DNA of 64,000 bases, from the NCBI GenBank assembly GCA_964017185.1, contig OZ024884.1, positions 10,889,548-10,953,547 on the forward strand, written 5' to 3'. The stretch comes from Rugalucina vietnamica. Taxonomy: Eukaryota > Mollusca > Bivalvia > Lucinida > Lucinidae. A program made the translations under genes and the position numbers. The notes under the pieces were generated by a model. It made no database searches. It had not been told where the DNA came from and was given only the letters and a program-made list of their open reading frames with translations. Positions 21,716 through 33,600 of the stretch are shown here, one piece after another (position 1 is the stretch's first letter; every line of letters begins with the position of its first letter).

Positions 21716-22704
21716 CTGTTAATCGTGATTATTGATGCGACGTGGAATGTTAATGCATGCTAGTATGAAGTTTCGTATGCGTCGGCGATATTGTTACGAA
21801 TGCGACGTTCCACATCCTCTGCCCTTGAACGGAAAGTATCACATGTTTTGCTCTCGCGAAAATAAACAAAACCGAGTTTACAAAATCGGCGTCCACTATG
21901 ATCTGCACAATTCTTCTAGTATGTTCCCACTTGAAGTCAATTGGAATACTTACGGCACTTGTGTTTTTCAGCTAATGGTTTATAAAGTTGACCTGTAGAT
22001 ACAATTTTGCCCCGGAAACTCATTACATTCTTAAATTTCTTTTGTTTTTCTTTGTCTTGGTCGTAAGCTAAAAAGTATAACACAGTCCTGTGGATGTCTT
22101 TTTTGAAATATGTATCCAAACGGCTTTGTAAATGCACATTTTTCTACTGAGCGTGAAAAACAGTAGGATAAGCATCTGTTGTATGCATCGAAGACGTTGT
22201 TAAAATTTAATATGCGACACAGAAATGCATCGTGGAAGAATGAGACCGATGAATCAGTAAAATAAAATAGCAAATGTTGCGATATGGAGACAGTGATGCA
22301 TTTTCTTCAATAAATATTTTAGATACATGTTAAAGGGGTCAACCATGGTTTTTATACTGTATTATTACTTGCAGAGGCTGGAGAAAGTTGTTTGAGCCAT
22401 AGGCCGAGGGTTCAAAGTGCTCCCGAAGACTCTTCTTGTTAATGCAATGAAATATGATCGCTGTTCTTGAATAACACACCATTCCAATGGAAAACTGCCT
22501 CGCAACCGCACCTAAAAACTGCATTAACTCCTTTAATTCTGTTGCCCCCCCCCCCCCCCTGCTTATCAGAATGCATGGGACCACCCATATTCAATGATCA
22601 AAAATTATTTGGTTTAGCCTTAGATTCATTTAAAGTAAGGAAACATATAAGCTCTGTCACTGATATGTCCGAAAATGATTTGCTGTTTCGAGGCAAGAAT
22701 AAAT
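21716..22704. other. non-coding interval unique to duplication copy 2
   Basis: No supported gene. Between the matches to 2330 and 2605 of copy 1, this about 1 kb has no counterpart there. It includes a 15 nt C run (22545-22559). Confidence 0.4.
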
Positions 22705-22789
22705 CAGTCTTTGAATTCACATACAAAATGAAAGGGTTAGTCATTTTGATTTTCACTAAAGTCTTCGTTAATATGCCCATTTTTATTAA

Positions 22790-23010
22790 CCCATATTTGA
22801 CGAATGGATTTTCCCATCACTATCAATTGGGTGAGTCCACTTTCGTTTTTAGGGGTGTAAGGAGTGATTTTTAATTTTTATCTCATTTGTTGATGAAATT
22901 CCTCCAAGCAAACAGAATAGCCCCAGATGGGACGCCGCGTTCTGCGGCGTCACATCTGGGGCTATTCTGTTTGCCTATGTCCCATAAAAGGGACGTCAGG
23001 CTTAAAGGAG
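22790..23010. mobile_element. 221 bp piggyBac-type MITE with TTAA target duplication
   Basis: TTAA flanks both ends (22786-22789 and 23011-23014). The segmental paralogue has a single TTAA at 2681-2684 in identical context, a clean empty site. The ends CCCATATTTGACG and (inverted) CTCCTTTAAGCCTGACG resemble each other. TTAA-specific insertion is the hallmark of the piggyBac superfamily. A long perfect hairpin occupies the centre. No ORF of its own. Confidence 0.85.
22908..22974. repeat. 67 nt near-perfect hairpin inside the piggyBac-type MITE
   Basis: Outer arms GCAAACAGAATAGCCCCAGA(TG) and their exact complement, 22 bp each. One mismatched base pair follows, then inner arms GACGCCGC/GCGGCGTC around a GTTCT loop. 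Thirty paired bases in total. Confidence 0.92.
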
Positions 23011-23319
23011 TTAAACTGATACAGAAATAACACTAACTTTGAAGAAAAAAAGTAACTTTAACTTAAATGCAGAAGAAAAGGGATAGATAAAACAATTGGA
23101 AGTGCCTTATATAAAGGGTCAATATATTACTATGGATGAGGTAAAACCGTTGTATGGTATTCGAATTCGCTACGGTACTTCATTAGTGTTTCTGATAACA
23201 GTTTGAAACTGTTGTCCACATCATAACGGAATAAAATGACAAAGGTAATTATTCATGCATTTATATTGTCTTGAAGTATGAATTGCTCTGCAAGTAATTT
23301 TTGACAACTTGCTATGATA

Positions 23320-23595
23320 CATCAGGAAAACATGTCCGTGCAATGAATACCCCCTTAAACCCCACTTTTATATAGTAAAACTGGGGTATGCAGGGGTATA
23401 CCTATTTTTCTTATTTTTGCTCCAAAACATAGATTGTGGGTACTCGTTAGAACCGCCTTGGCGAGGCGGTTCTAACGTGTACCCACAATCTATGTTTTGA
23501 GCAAAAATAAAAAAATATCAAAACTTTTCCTCTGAAAATTATCGATTTTTGATCTGAAAAATTACTGTATATCATATGGGCATGTTTTCGTAATG
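23320..23595 (-). mobile_element. fold-back MITE family, complete copy, reverse orientation
   Basis: Begins CATCAGGAAAACATGTCCGT and ends GGGCATGTTTTCGTAATG. The central palindrome GTACTCGTTAGAACCGCCTT and its complement is well preserved, and the ATATAGTAAAACTGGGG hairpin lies on the left. Confidence 0.8.
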
Positions 23596-23766
23596 AGATG
23601 TAAACTTGAGGTCTATCACAAGATACATAATCAATAAGCAATATGTTATCATTTGAGTTGCGACGCAAGAAACCCGCTCTTCTGTATTTCCGACCAGATC
23701 CGACATAAACTGTTCTATACACCCACAGAAGAAAGCAAGAATCTTGAAATTTTGAGATGGGTGAAG

Positions 23767-23910
23767 TTAGCCGTAGTAGCCTGACCAGCCGAGGTAGGCT
23801 ACTTCGGCTGGCCGGAGTAGCCTGACCAGCCGAAGTAGCAGAAACTGCTGGCCGGAGTAGCCTGACCAGCCGAAGTAGCCGACATTGTTGGCATTTGTAG
23901 CCGAAACAGC
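23767..23910. repeat. short tandem/inverted repeat cluster (GTAGCCTGACCAGCCGAAG)
   Basis: GTAGCCTGACCAGCCGAAG or a close variant occurs three times in direct order. An inverted GGCTACTTCGGCTGG lies between copies, so stable hairpins can form. It lies about 0.75 kb before the satellite. Confidence 0.75.
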
Positions 23911-24647
23911 CGAAGCAGTTTTGGTTGCGAGCAGGACCAGGTGAAACTGCCTACATGAAACTTAAGGTCCATAGAAATTTGATCCCAGCCAGTTATCTAC
24001 ACAGCCCAAGAAAAATATGGTTAAATGTGGAAATGCAACAAATGAGTAAAAAATAATTTTCTGAATTCAATGCCAGGTATCCATCTTCGACTGGTTCTTA
24101 TCAAGGCGCCCCAGGTTTAGCGAGGCCAATATCTAGAGGGAACTGAAGTCCGTCAAGGTGCCTTTGCATCACATAGGACGGCTACACCATGAATCGCTGT
24201 TTTTTCTTTATTTTTGTTTTGGAAACGCGATTGGAAATGATCGTAGGTTAAAACTAAAAACTATAGAAGGTAGAGGTATTCATTTTGTCTAGCACTACCG
24301 AACATACCAGTTAATTCAGCTAGCGACTAGGAAGGAGTTTAATCATAACAAGAAAAATATTAAGAAGTAAACGAGAAGCAGGACGACTATCTCTTCCCCG
24401 ACAGGGTAACCATTTGACAAACATGCAAACACAAAGGTGACGAGTTCAACAAAGACAGAGAATGGGAACAAAAATGGGCCATCAATAGGGGTAGACACTA
24501 GAAACAGAAACTGGCCATCCTCGAATTTTCAAATACAGAAATACAAATCAAAGTAGACTTACAGACATATTAAGATACAAACAACTTAAACATAAATCCC
24601 AACAGAACCGTTCTGGAACAGTCAGTAAAGAACTAATAAGACGGCAA
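23911..24647. other. non-repetitive left flank of the satellite
   Basis: No gene and no satellite homology seen. Transition to satellite is abrupt at about 24648. Confidence 0.5.
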
Positions 24648-27600
24648 AATAGGGGTACAAAGATGACCGAAAATGGAAATTTCTGTATATAGTATTGCAA
24701 TGTGTCGGTACCAACTCGGTTTCTCACAGAACCCCACCGAGTTTAGGGAGTTCGAGACCCAGTGGGGCTTGTAGTCCATACAAGTGCCTTTACAGCCCAT
24801 AGGTCGGTTATACTGGGAAAACTCTGGTTTGTCGGAAATTTCAACTCAAACATTGGGAAACGTGAACATTCATGGGTTTGGGGGTGGGGTATGAGGCACC
24901 CCTGTCATTGACGTGCGCGGAGTTTAGGGAGCAAGCGACCTAGTGGGATTTACAGTAGAAGGGATGTACTTTCAGACCACACCAGCGGCTATGCCGGGAA
25001 AACTCTAGTTTTCGAGAAATAGGGGTACAAAGATGACCGAAAATGGAAATTTCTGTATATAGTATTGCAATGTGTCGGTACCAACTCGGGCTGGTTTCTC
25101 ACAGAACCCCACCGAGTTTAGGGAGTTCGAGACCCAGTGGGGCTTGTAGTCCATACAAGTGTCTTTACAGCCCATAGGTCGGTTATACTGGGAAAACTCT
25201 GGTTTGTCGGAAATTTCAACTCAAACATTGGGAAACGTGAACATTCATGGGTTTGGGGGTGGGGTATGAGGCACCCCTGTCATTGACGTGCGCGGAGTTT
25301 AGGGAGCAAGCGACCTAGTGGGATTTACAGTAGAAGGGATGTACTTTCAGACCACACCAGCGGCTATGCCGGGAAAACTCTAGTTTTCGAGAAATAGGGG
25401 TACAAAGATGACCGAAAATGGAAATTTCTGTATATAGTATTGCAATGTGTCGGTACCAACTCGGGCTGGTTTCTCACAGAACCCCACCGAGTTTAGGGAG
25501 TTCGACACCCAGTGGGGCTTGTAGTCCATACAAGTGCCTTTACAGCCCATAGGTCGGTTATACTGGGAAAACTCTGGTTTGTCGGAAATTTCAACTCAAA
25601 CATTGGGAAACGTGAACATTCATGGGTTTGGGGGTGGGGTATGAGGCACCCCTGTCATTGACGTGCGCGGTGTTTAGGGAGCAAGCGACCTAGTGGGATT
25701 TACAGTAGAAGGGATGTACTTTCAGACCACACCAGCGGCTATGCCGGGAAAACTCTAGTTTTCGAGAAATAGGGGTACAAAGATGACCGAAAATGGAAAT
25801 TTCTGTATATAGTATTGCAATGTGTCGGTACCAACTCGGGCTGGTTTCTCACAGAACCCCACCGAGTTTAGGGAGTTCGAGACCCAGTGGGGCTTGTAGT
25901 CCATACAAGTGCCTTTACAGCCCATAGGTCGGTTATACTGGGAAAACTCTGGTTTGTCGGAAATTTCAACTCAAACATTGGGAAACGTGAACATTCATGG
26001 GTTTTGGGGTGGGGTATGAGGCACCCCTGTCATTGACGTGCGCGGAGTTTAGGGAGCAAGCGACCTAGTGGGATTTACAGTAGAAGGGATGTACTTTCAG
26101 ACCACACCAGCGGCTATGACGGGAAAACTCTAGTTTTCGAGAAATAGGGGTACAAAGATGACCGAAAATGGAAATTTCTGTATATAGTATTGCAATGTGT
26201 CGGTACCAACTCGGGCTGGTTTCTCACAGAACCCCACCGAGTTTAGGGAGTTCGAGACCCAGTGGGGCTTGTAGTCCATACAAGTGCCTTTACAGCCCAT
26301 AGGTCGGTTATACTGGGAAAACTCTGGTTTGTCGGAAATTTCAACTCAAACATTGGGAAACGTGAACATTCATGGGTTTGGGGGTGGGGTATGAGGCACC
26401 CCTGTCATTGACGTGCGCGGAGTTTAGGGAGCAAGCGACCTAGTGGGATTTACAGTAGAAGGGATGTACTTTCAGACCACACCAGCGGCTATGCCGGGAA
26501 AACTCTAGTTTCCGAGAAATAGGGGTACAAAGATGACCAAAAATGGAAATTTCTGTATATAGTATTGCAATGTGTCGGTACCAACTCGGGCTGGTTTCTC
26601 ACAGAACCCCACCGAGTTTAGGGAGTTCGAGACCCAGTGGGGCTTGTAGTCCATACAAGTGTCTTTACAGCCCATAGGTCGGTTATACTGGGAAAACTCT
26701 GGTTTGTCGGAAATTTCAACTCAAACATTGGGAAACTTGAACATTCATGGGTTTTGGGGTGGGGTATGAGGCACCCCTGTCATTGACGTGCGCGGAGTTT
26801 AGGGAGCAAGCGACCTAGTGGGATTTACAGTAGAAGGGATGTACTTTCAGACCACACCAGCGGCTATGCCGGGAAAACTCTAGTTTTCGAGAAATAGGGG
26901 TACAAAGATGACCAAAAATGGAAATTTCTGTATATAGTATTGCAATGTGTCGGTACCAACTCGGGCTGGTTTCTCACAGAACCCCACCGAGTTTAGGGAG
27001 TTCGAGACCCAGTGGGGCTTGTAGTCCATACAAGTGCCTTTACAGCCCATAGGTCGGTTATACTGGGAAAACTCTGGTTTGTCGGAAATTTCAACTCAAA
27101 CATTGGGAAACGTGAACATTCATGGGTTTGGGGGTGGGGTATGAGGCACCCCTGTCATTGACGTGCGCGGTGTTTAGGGAGCAAGCGACCTAGTGGGATT
27201 TACAGTAGAAGGGATGTACTTTCAGACCACACCAGCGGCTATGCCGGGAAAACTCTAGTTTTCGAGAAATAGGGGTACAAAGATGACCGAAAATGGAAAT
27301 TTCTGTATATAGTATTGCAATGTGTCGGTACCAACTCGGGCTGGTTTCTCACAGAACCCCACCGAGTTTAGGGAGTTCGAGACCCAGTGGGGCTTGTAGT
27401 CCATACAAGTGCCTTTACAGCCCATAGGTCGGTTATACTGGGAAAACTCTGGTTTGTCGGAAATTTCAACTCAAACATTGGGAAACGTGAACATTCATGG
27501 GTTTTGGGGTGGGGTATGAGGCACCCCTGTCATTGACGTGCGCGGAGTTTAGGGAGCAAGCGACCTAGTGGGATTTACAGTAGAAGGGATGTACTTTCAG

Positions 27601-30600
27601 ACCACACCAGCGGCTATGCCGGGAAAACTCTAGTTTTCGAGAAATAGGGGTACAAAGATGACCGAAAATGGAAATTTCTGTATATAGTATTGCAATGTGT
27701 CGGTACCAACTCGGGCTGGTTTCTCACAGAACCCCACCGAGTTTAGGGAGTTCGAGACCCAGTGGGGCTTGTAGTCCATACAAGTGCCTTTACAGCCCAT
27801 AGGTCGGTTATACTGGGAAAACTCTGGTTTGTCGGAAATTTCAACTCAAACATTGGGAAACGTGAACATTCATGGGTTTGGGGGTGGGGTATGAGGCACC
27901 CCTGTCATTGACGTGCGCGGAGATTAGGGAGCAAGCGACCTAGTGGGATTTACAGTAGAAGGGATGTACTTTCAGACCACACCAGCGGCTATGCCGGGAA
28001 AACTCTAGTTTTCGAGAAATAGGGGTACAAAGATGACCGAAAATGGAAATTTCTTCTGTATATAGTATTGCAATGTGTCGGTACCAGCTCGGGCTGGTTT
28101 CTCACAGAACCCCACCGAGTTTAGGGAGTTCGAGACCCAGTGGGGCTTGTAGTCCATACAAGTGCCTTTACAGCCCATAGGTCGGTTATACTGGGAAAAC
28201 TCTGGTTTGTCGGAAATTTCAACTCAAACATTGGGAAACGTGAACATTCATGGGTTTGGGGGTGGGGTATGAGGCACCCCTGTCATTGACGTGCGCGGAG
28301 TTTAGGGAGCAAGCGACCTAGTGGGATTTACAGTAGAAGGGATGTACTTTCAGACCACACCAGCGGCTATGCCGGGAAAACTCTAGTTTTCGAGAAATAG
28401 GGGTACAAAGATGACCGAAAATGGAAATTTCTGTATATAGTATTGCAATGTGTCGGTACCAACTCGGGCTGGTTTCTCACAGAACCCCACCGAGTTTAGG
28501 GAGTTCGAGACCCAGTGGGGCTTGTAGTCCATACAAGTGCCTTTACAGCCCATAGGTCGGTTATACTGGGAAAACTCTGGTTTGTCGGAAATTTCAACTC
28601 AAACATTGGGAAACGTGAACATTCATGGGTTTGGGGGTGGGGTATGAGGCTCCCCTGTCATTGACGTGCGCGGAGTTTAGGGAGCAAGCGACCTAGTGGG
28701 ATTTACAGTAGAAGGGATGTACTTTCAGACCACACCAACGGCTATGCCGGGAAAACTCTAGTTTTCGAGAAATAGGGGTACAAAGATGACCGAAAATGGA
28801 AATTTCTGTATATAGTATTGCAATGTGTCGGTACCAACTCGGGCTGGTTTCTCACAGAACCCCACCGAGTTTAGGGAGTTCGAGACCCAGTGGGGCTTGT
28901 AGGCCATACAAGTGCCTTTACAGCCCATAGGTCGGTTATACTGGGAAAACTCTGGTTTGTCGGAAATTTCAACTCAAACATTGGGAAACGTGAACATTCA
29001 TGGGTTTGGGGGTGGGGTATGAGGCACCCCTGTCATTGACGTGCGCGGAGTTTAGGGAGCAAGCGACCTAGTGGGATTTACAGTAGAAGGGATGTACTTT
29101 CAGACCACACCAGCGGCTATGCCGGGAAAACTCTAGTTTTCGAGAAATAGGGGTACAAAGATGACCGAAAATGGAAATTTCTGTATATAGTATTGCAATG
29201 TGTCGGTACCAACTCGGGCTGGTTTCTCACAGAACCCCACCGAGTTTAGGGAGTTCGAGACCCAGTGGGGCTTGTAGTCCATACAAGTGTCTTTACAGCC
29301 CATAGGTCGGTTATACTGGGAAAACTCTGGTTTGTCGGAAATTTCAACTCAAACATTGGGAAACGTGAACATTCATGGGTTTGGGGGTGGGGTATGAGGC
29401 ACCCCTGTCATTGACGTGCGCGGAGTTTAGGGAGCAAGCGACCTAGTGGGATTTACAGTAGAAGGGATGTACTTTCAGACCACACCAGCGGCTATGCCGG
29501 GAAAACTCTAGTTTTCGAGAAATAGGGGTACAAAGATGACCGAAAATGGAAATTTCTGTATATAGTATTGCAATGTGTCGGTACCAACTCGGGCTGGTTT
29601 CTCACAGAACCCCACCGAGTTTAGAGAGTTCGACACCCAGTGGGGCTTGTAGTCCATACAAGTGCCTTTACAGCCCATAGGTCGGTTATACTGGGAAAAC
29701 TCTGGTTTGTCGGAAATTTCAACTCAAACATTGGGAAACGTGAACATTCATGGGTTTGGGGGTGGGGTATGAGGCACCCCTGTCATTGACGTGCGCGGTG
29801 TTTAGGGAGCAAGCGACCTAGTGGGATTTACAGTAGAAGGGATGTACTTTCAGACCACACCAGCGGCTATGCCGGGAAAACTCTAGTTTTCGAGAAATAG
29901 GGGTACAAAGATGACCGAAAATGGAAATTTCTGTATATAGTATTGCAATGTGTCGGTACCAACTCGGGCTGGTTTCTCACAGAACCCCACCGAGTTTAGG
30001 GAGTTCGAGACCCAGTGGGGCTTGTAGTCCATACAAGTGCCTTTACAGCCCATAGGTCGGTTATACTGGGAAAACTCTGGTTTGTCGGAAATTTCAACTC
30101 AAACATTGGGAAACGTGAACATTCATGGGTTTTGGGGTGGGGTATGAGGCACCCCTGTCATTGACGTGCGCGGAGTTTAGGGAGCAAGCGACCTAGTGGG
30201 ATTTACAGTAGAAGGGATGTACTTTCAGACCACACCAGCGGCTATGCCGGGAAAACTCTAGTTTTCGAGAAATAGGGGTACAAAGATGACCGAAAATGGA
30301 AATTTCTGTATATAGTATTGCAATGTGTCGGTACCAACTCGGGCTGGTTTCTCACAGAACCCCACCGAGTTTAGGGAGTTCGAGACCCAGTGGGGCTTGT
30401 AGTCCATACAAGTGCCTTTACAGCCCATAGGTCGGTTATACTGGGAAAACTCTGGTTTGTCGGAAATTTCAACTCAAACATTGGGAAACGTGAACATTCA
30501 TGGGTTTGGGGGTTGGGTATGAGGCACCCCTGTCATTGACGTGCGCGGAGTTTAGGGAGCAAGCGACCTAGTGGGATTTACAGTAGAAGGGATGTACTTT

Positions 30601-33600
30601 CAGACCACACCAGCGGCTATGCCGGGAAAACTCTAGTTTTCGAGAAATAGGGGTACAAAGATGACCGAAAATGGAAATTTCTTCTGTATATAGTATTGCA
30701 ATGTGTCAGTACCAGCTCGGGCTGGTTTCTCACAGAACCCCACCGAGTTTAGGGAGTTCGAGACCCAGTGGGGCTTGTAGTCCATACAAGTGCCTTTACA
30801 GCCCATAGGTCGGTTATACTGGGAAAACTCTGGTTTGTCGGAAATTTCAACTCAAACATTGGGAAACGTGAACATTCATGGGTTTGGGGGTGGGGTATGA
30901 GGCACCCCTGTCATTGACGTGCGCGGAGTTTAGGGAGCAAGCGACCTAGTGGGATTTACAGTAGAAGGGATGTACTTTCAGACCACACCAGCGGCTATGC
31001 CGGGAAAACTCTAGTTTCCGAGAAATAGGGGTACAAAGATGACCAAAAATGGAAATTTCTGTATATAGTATTGCAATGTGTCGGTACCAACTCGGGCTGG
31101 TTTCTCACAGAACCCCACCGAGTTTAGGGAGTTCGAGACCCAGTGGGGCTTGTAGTCCATACAAGTGTCTTTACAGCCCATAGGTCGGTTATACTGGGAA
31201 AACTCTGGTTTGTCGGAAATTTCAACTCAAACATTGGGAAACTTGAACATTCATGGGTTTTGGGGTGGGGTATGAGGCACCCCTGTCATTGACGTGCGCG
31301 GAGTTTAGGGAGCAAGCGACCTAGTGGGATTTACAGTAGAAGGGATGTACTTTCAGACCACACCAGCGGCTATGCCGGGAAAACTCTAGTTTTCGAGAAA
31401 TAGGGGTACAAAGATGACCAAAAATGGAAATTTCTGTATATAGTATTGCAATGTGTCGGTACCAACTCGGGCTGGTTTCTCACAGAACCCCACCGAGTTT
31501 AGGGAGTTCGAGACCCAGTGGGGCTTGTAGTCCATACAAGTGCCTTTACAGCCCATAGGTCGGTTATACTGGGAAAACTCTGGTTTGTCGGAAATTTCAA
31601 CTCAAACATTGGGAAACGTGAACATTCATGGGTTTGGGGGTGGGGTATGAGGCACCCCTGTCATTGACGTGCGCGGTGTTTAGGGAGCAAGCGACCTAGT
31701 GGGATTTACAGTAGAAGGGATGTACTTTCAGACCACACCAGCGGCTATGCCGGGAAAACTCTAGTTTTCGAGAAATAGGGGTACAAAGATGACCGAAAAT
31801 GGAAATTTCTGTATATAGTATTGCAATGTGTCGGTACCAACTCGGGCTGGTTTCTCACAGAACCCCACCGAGTTTAGGGAGTTCGAGACCCAGTGGGGCT
31901 TGTAGTCCATACAAGTGCCTTTACAGCCCATAGGTCGGTTATACTGGGAAAACTCTGGTTTGTCGGAAATTTCAACTCAAACATTGGGAAACGTGAACAT
32001 TCATGGGTTTTGGGGTGGGGTATGAGGCACCCCTGTCATTGACGTGCGCGGAGTTTAGGGAGCAAGCGACCTAGTGGGATTTACAGTAGAAGGGATGTAC
32101 TTTCAGACCACACCAGCGGCTATGCCGGGAAAACTCTAGTTTTCGAGAAATAGGGGTACAAAGATGACCGAAAATGGAAATTTCTGTATATAGTATTGCA
32201 ATGTGTCGGTACCAACTCGGGCTGGTTTCTCACAGAACCCCACCGAGTTTAGGGAGTTCGAGACCCAGTGGGGCTTGTAGTCCATACAAGTGTCTTTACA
32301 GCCCATAGGTCGGTTATACTGGGAAAACTCTGGTTTGTCGGAAATTTCAACTCAAACATTGGGAAACGTGAACATTCATGGGTTTGGGGGTGGGGTATGA
32401 GGCACCCCTGTCATTGACGTGCGCGGAGTTTAGGGAGCAAGCGACCTAGTGGGATTTACAGTAGAAGGGATGTACTTTCAGACCACACCAGCGGCTATGC
32501 CGGGAAAACTCTAGTTTTCGAGAAATAGGGGTACAAAGATGACCGAAAATGGAAATTTCTTCTGTATATAGTATTGCAATGTGTCGGTACCAGCTCGGGC
32601 TGGTTTCTCACAGAACCCCACCGAGTTTAGGGAGTTCGAGACCCAGTGGGGCTTGTAGTCCATACAAGTGCCTTTACAGCCCATAGGTCGGTTATACTGG
32701 GAAAACTCTGGTTTGTCGGAAATTTCAACTCAAACATTGGGAAACGTGAACATTCATGGGTTTGGGGGTGGGGTATGAGGCACCCCTGTCATTGACGTGC
32801 GCGGAGTTTAGGGAGCAAGCGACCTAGTGGGATTTACAGTAGAAGGGATGTACTTTCAGACCACACCAGCGGCTATGCCGGGAAAACTCTAGTTTTCGAG
32901 AAATAGGGGTACAAAGATGACCGAAAATGGAAATTTCTGTATATAGTATTGCAATGTGTCGGTACCAACTCGGGCTGGTTTCTCACAGAACCCCACCGAG
33001 TTTAGGGAGTTCGAGACCCAGTGGGGCTTGTAGTCCATACAAGTGCCTTTACAGCCCATAGGTCGGTTATACTGGGAAAACTCTGGTTTGTCGGAAATTT
33101 CAACTCAAACATTGGGAAACGTGAACATTCATGGGTTTGGGGGTGGGGTATGAGGCTCCCCTGTCATTGACGTGCGCGGAGTTTAGGGAGCAAGCGACCT
33201 AGTGGGATTTACAGTAGAAGGGATGTACTTTCAGACCACACCAACGGCTATGCCGGGAAAACTCTAGTTTTCGAGAAATAGGGGTACAAAGATGACCGAA
33301 AATGGAAATTTCTGTATATAGTATTGCAATGTGTCGGTACCAACTCGGGCTGGTTTCTCACAGAACCCCACCGAGTTTAGGGAGTTCGAGACCCAGTGGG
33401 GCTTGTAGTCCATACAAGTGCCTTTACAGCCCATAGGTCGGTTATACTGGGAAAACTCTGGTTTGTCGGAAATTTCAACTCAAACATTGGGAAACGTGAA
33501 CATTCATGGGTTTGGGGGTGGGGTATGAGGCACCCCTGTCATTGACGTGCGCGGAGTTTAGGGAGCAAGCGACCTAGTGGGATTTACAGTAGAAGGGATG

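Larger units (their letters stand above)
15081..23270 (+). repeat. segmental duplication, copy 2, expanded by insertions
   Basis: Same collinear segment as 1-2960 but swollen by two long bivalve-type elements (15531-17336 and 17904-20265), a piggyBac-type MITE (22790-23010) and other DNA. It lacks the TRIM-like element found in copy 1. Divergence between copies looks like roughly 5-10 percent by eye, so the duplication is old but readable. Confidence 0.85.

Noticed and set aside
22467-22874. 135-codon ORF
   Set aside because: It runs through a poly(C) tract and into a piggyBac-type MITE. The equivalent in the duplicate is not open.
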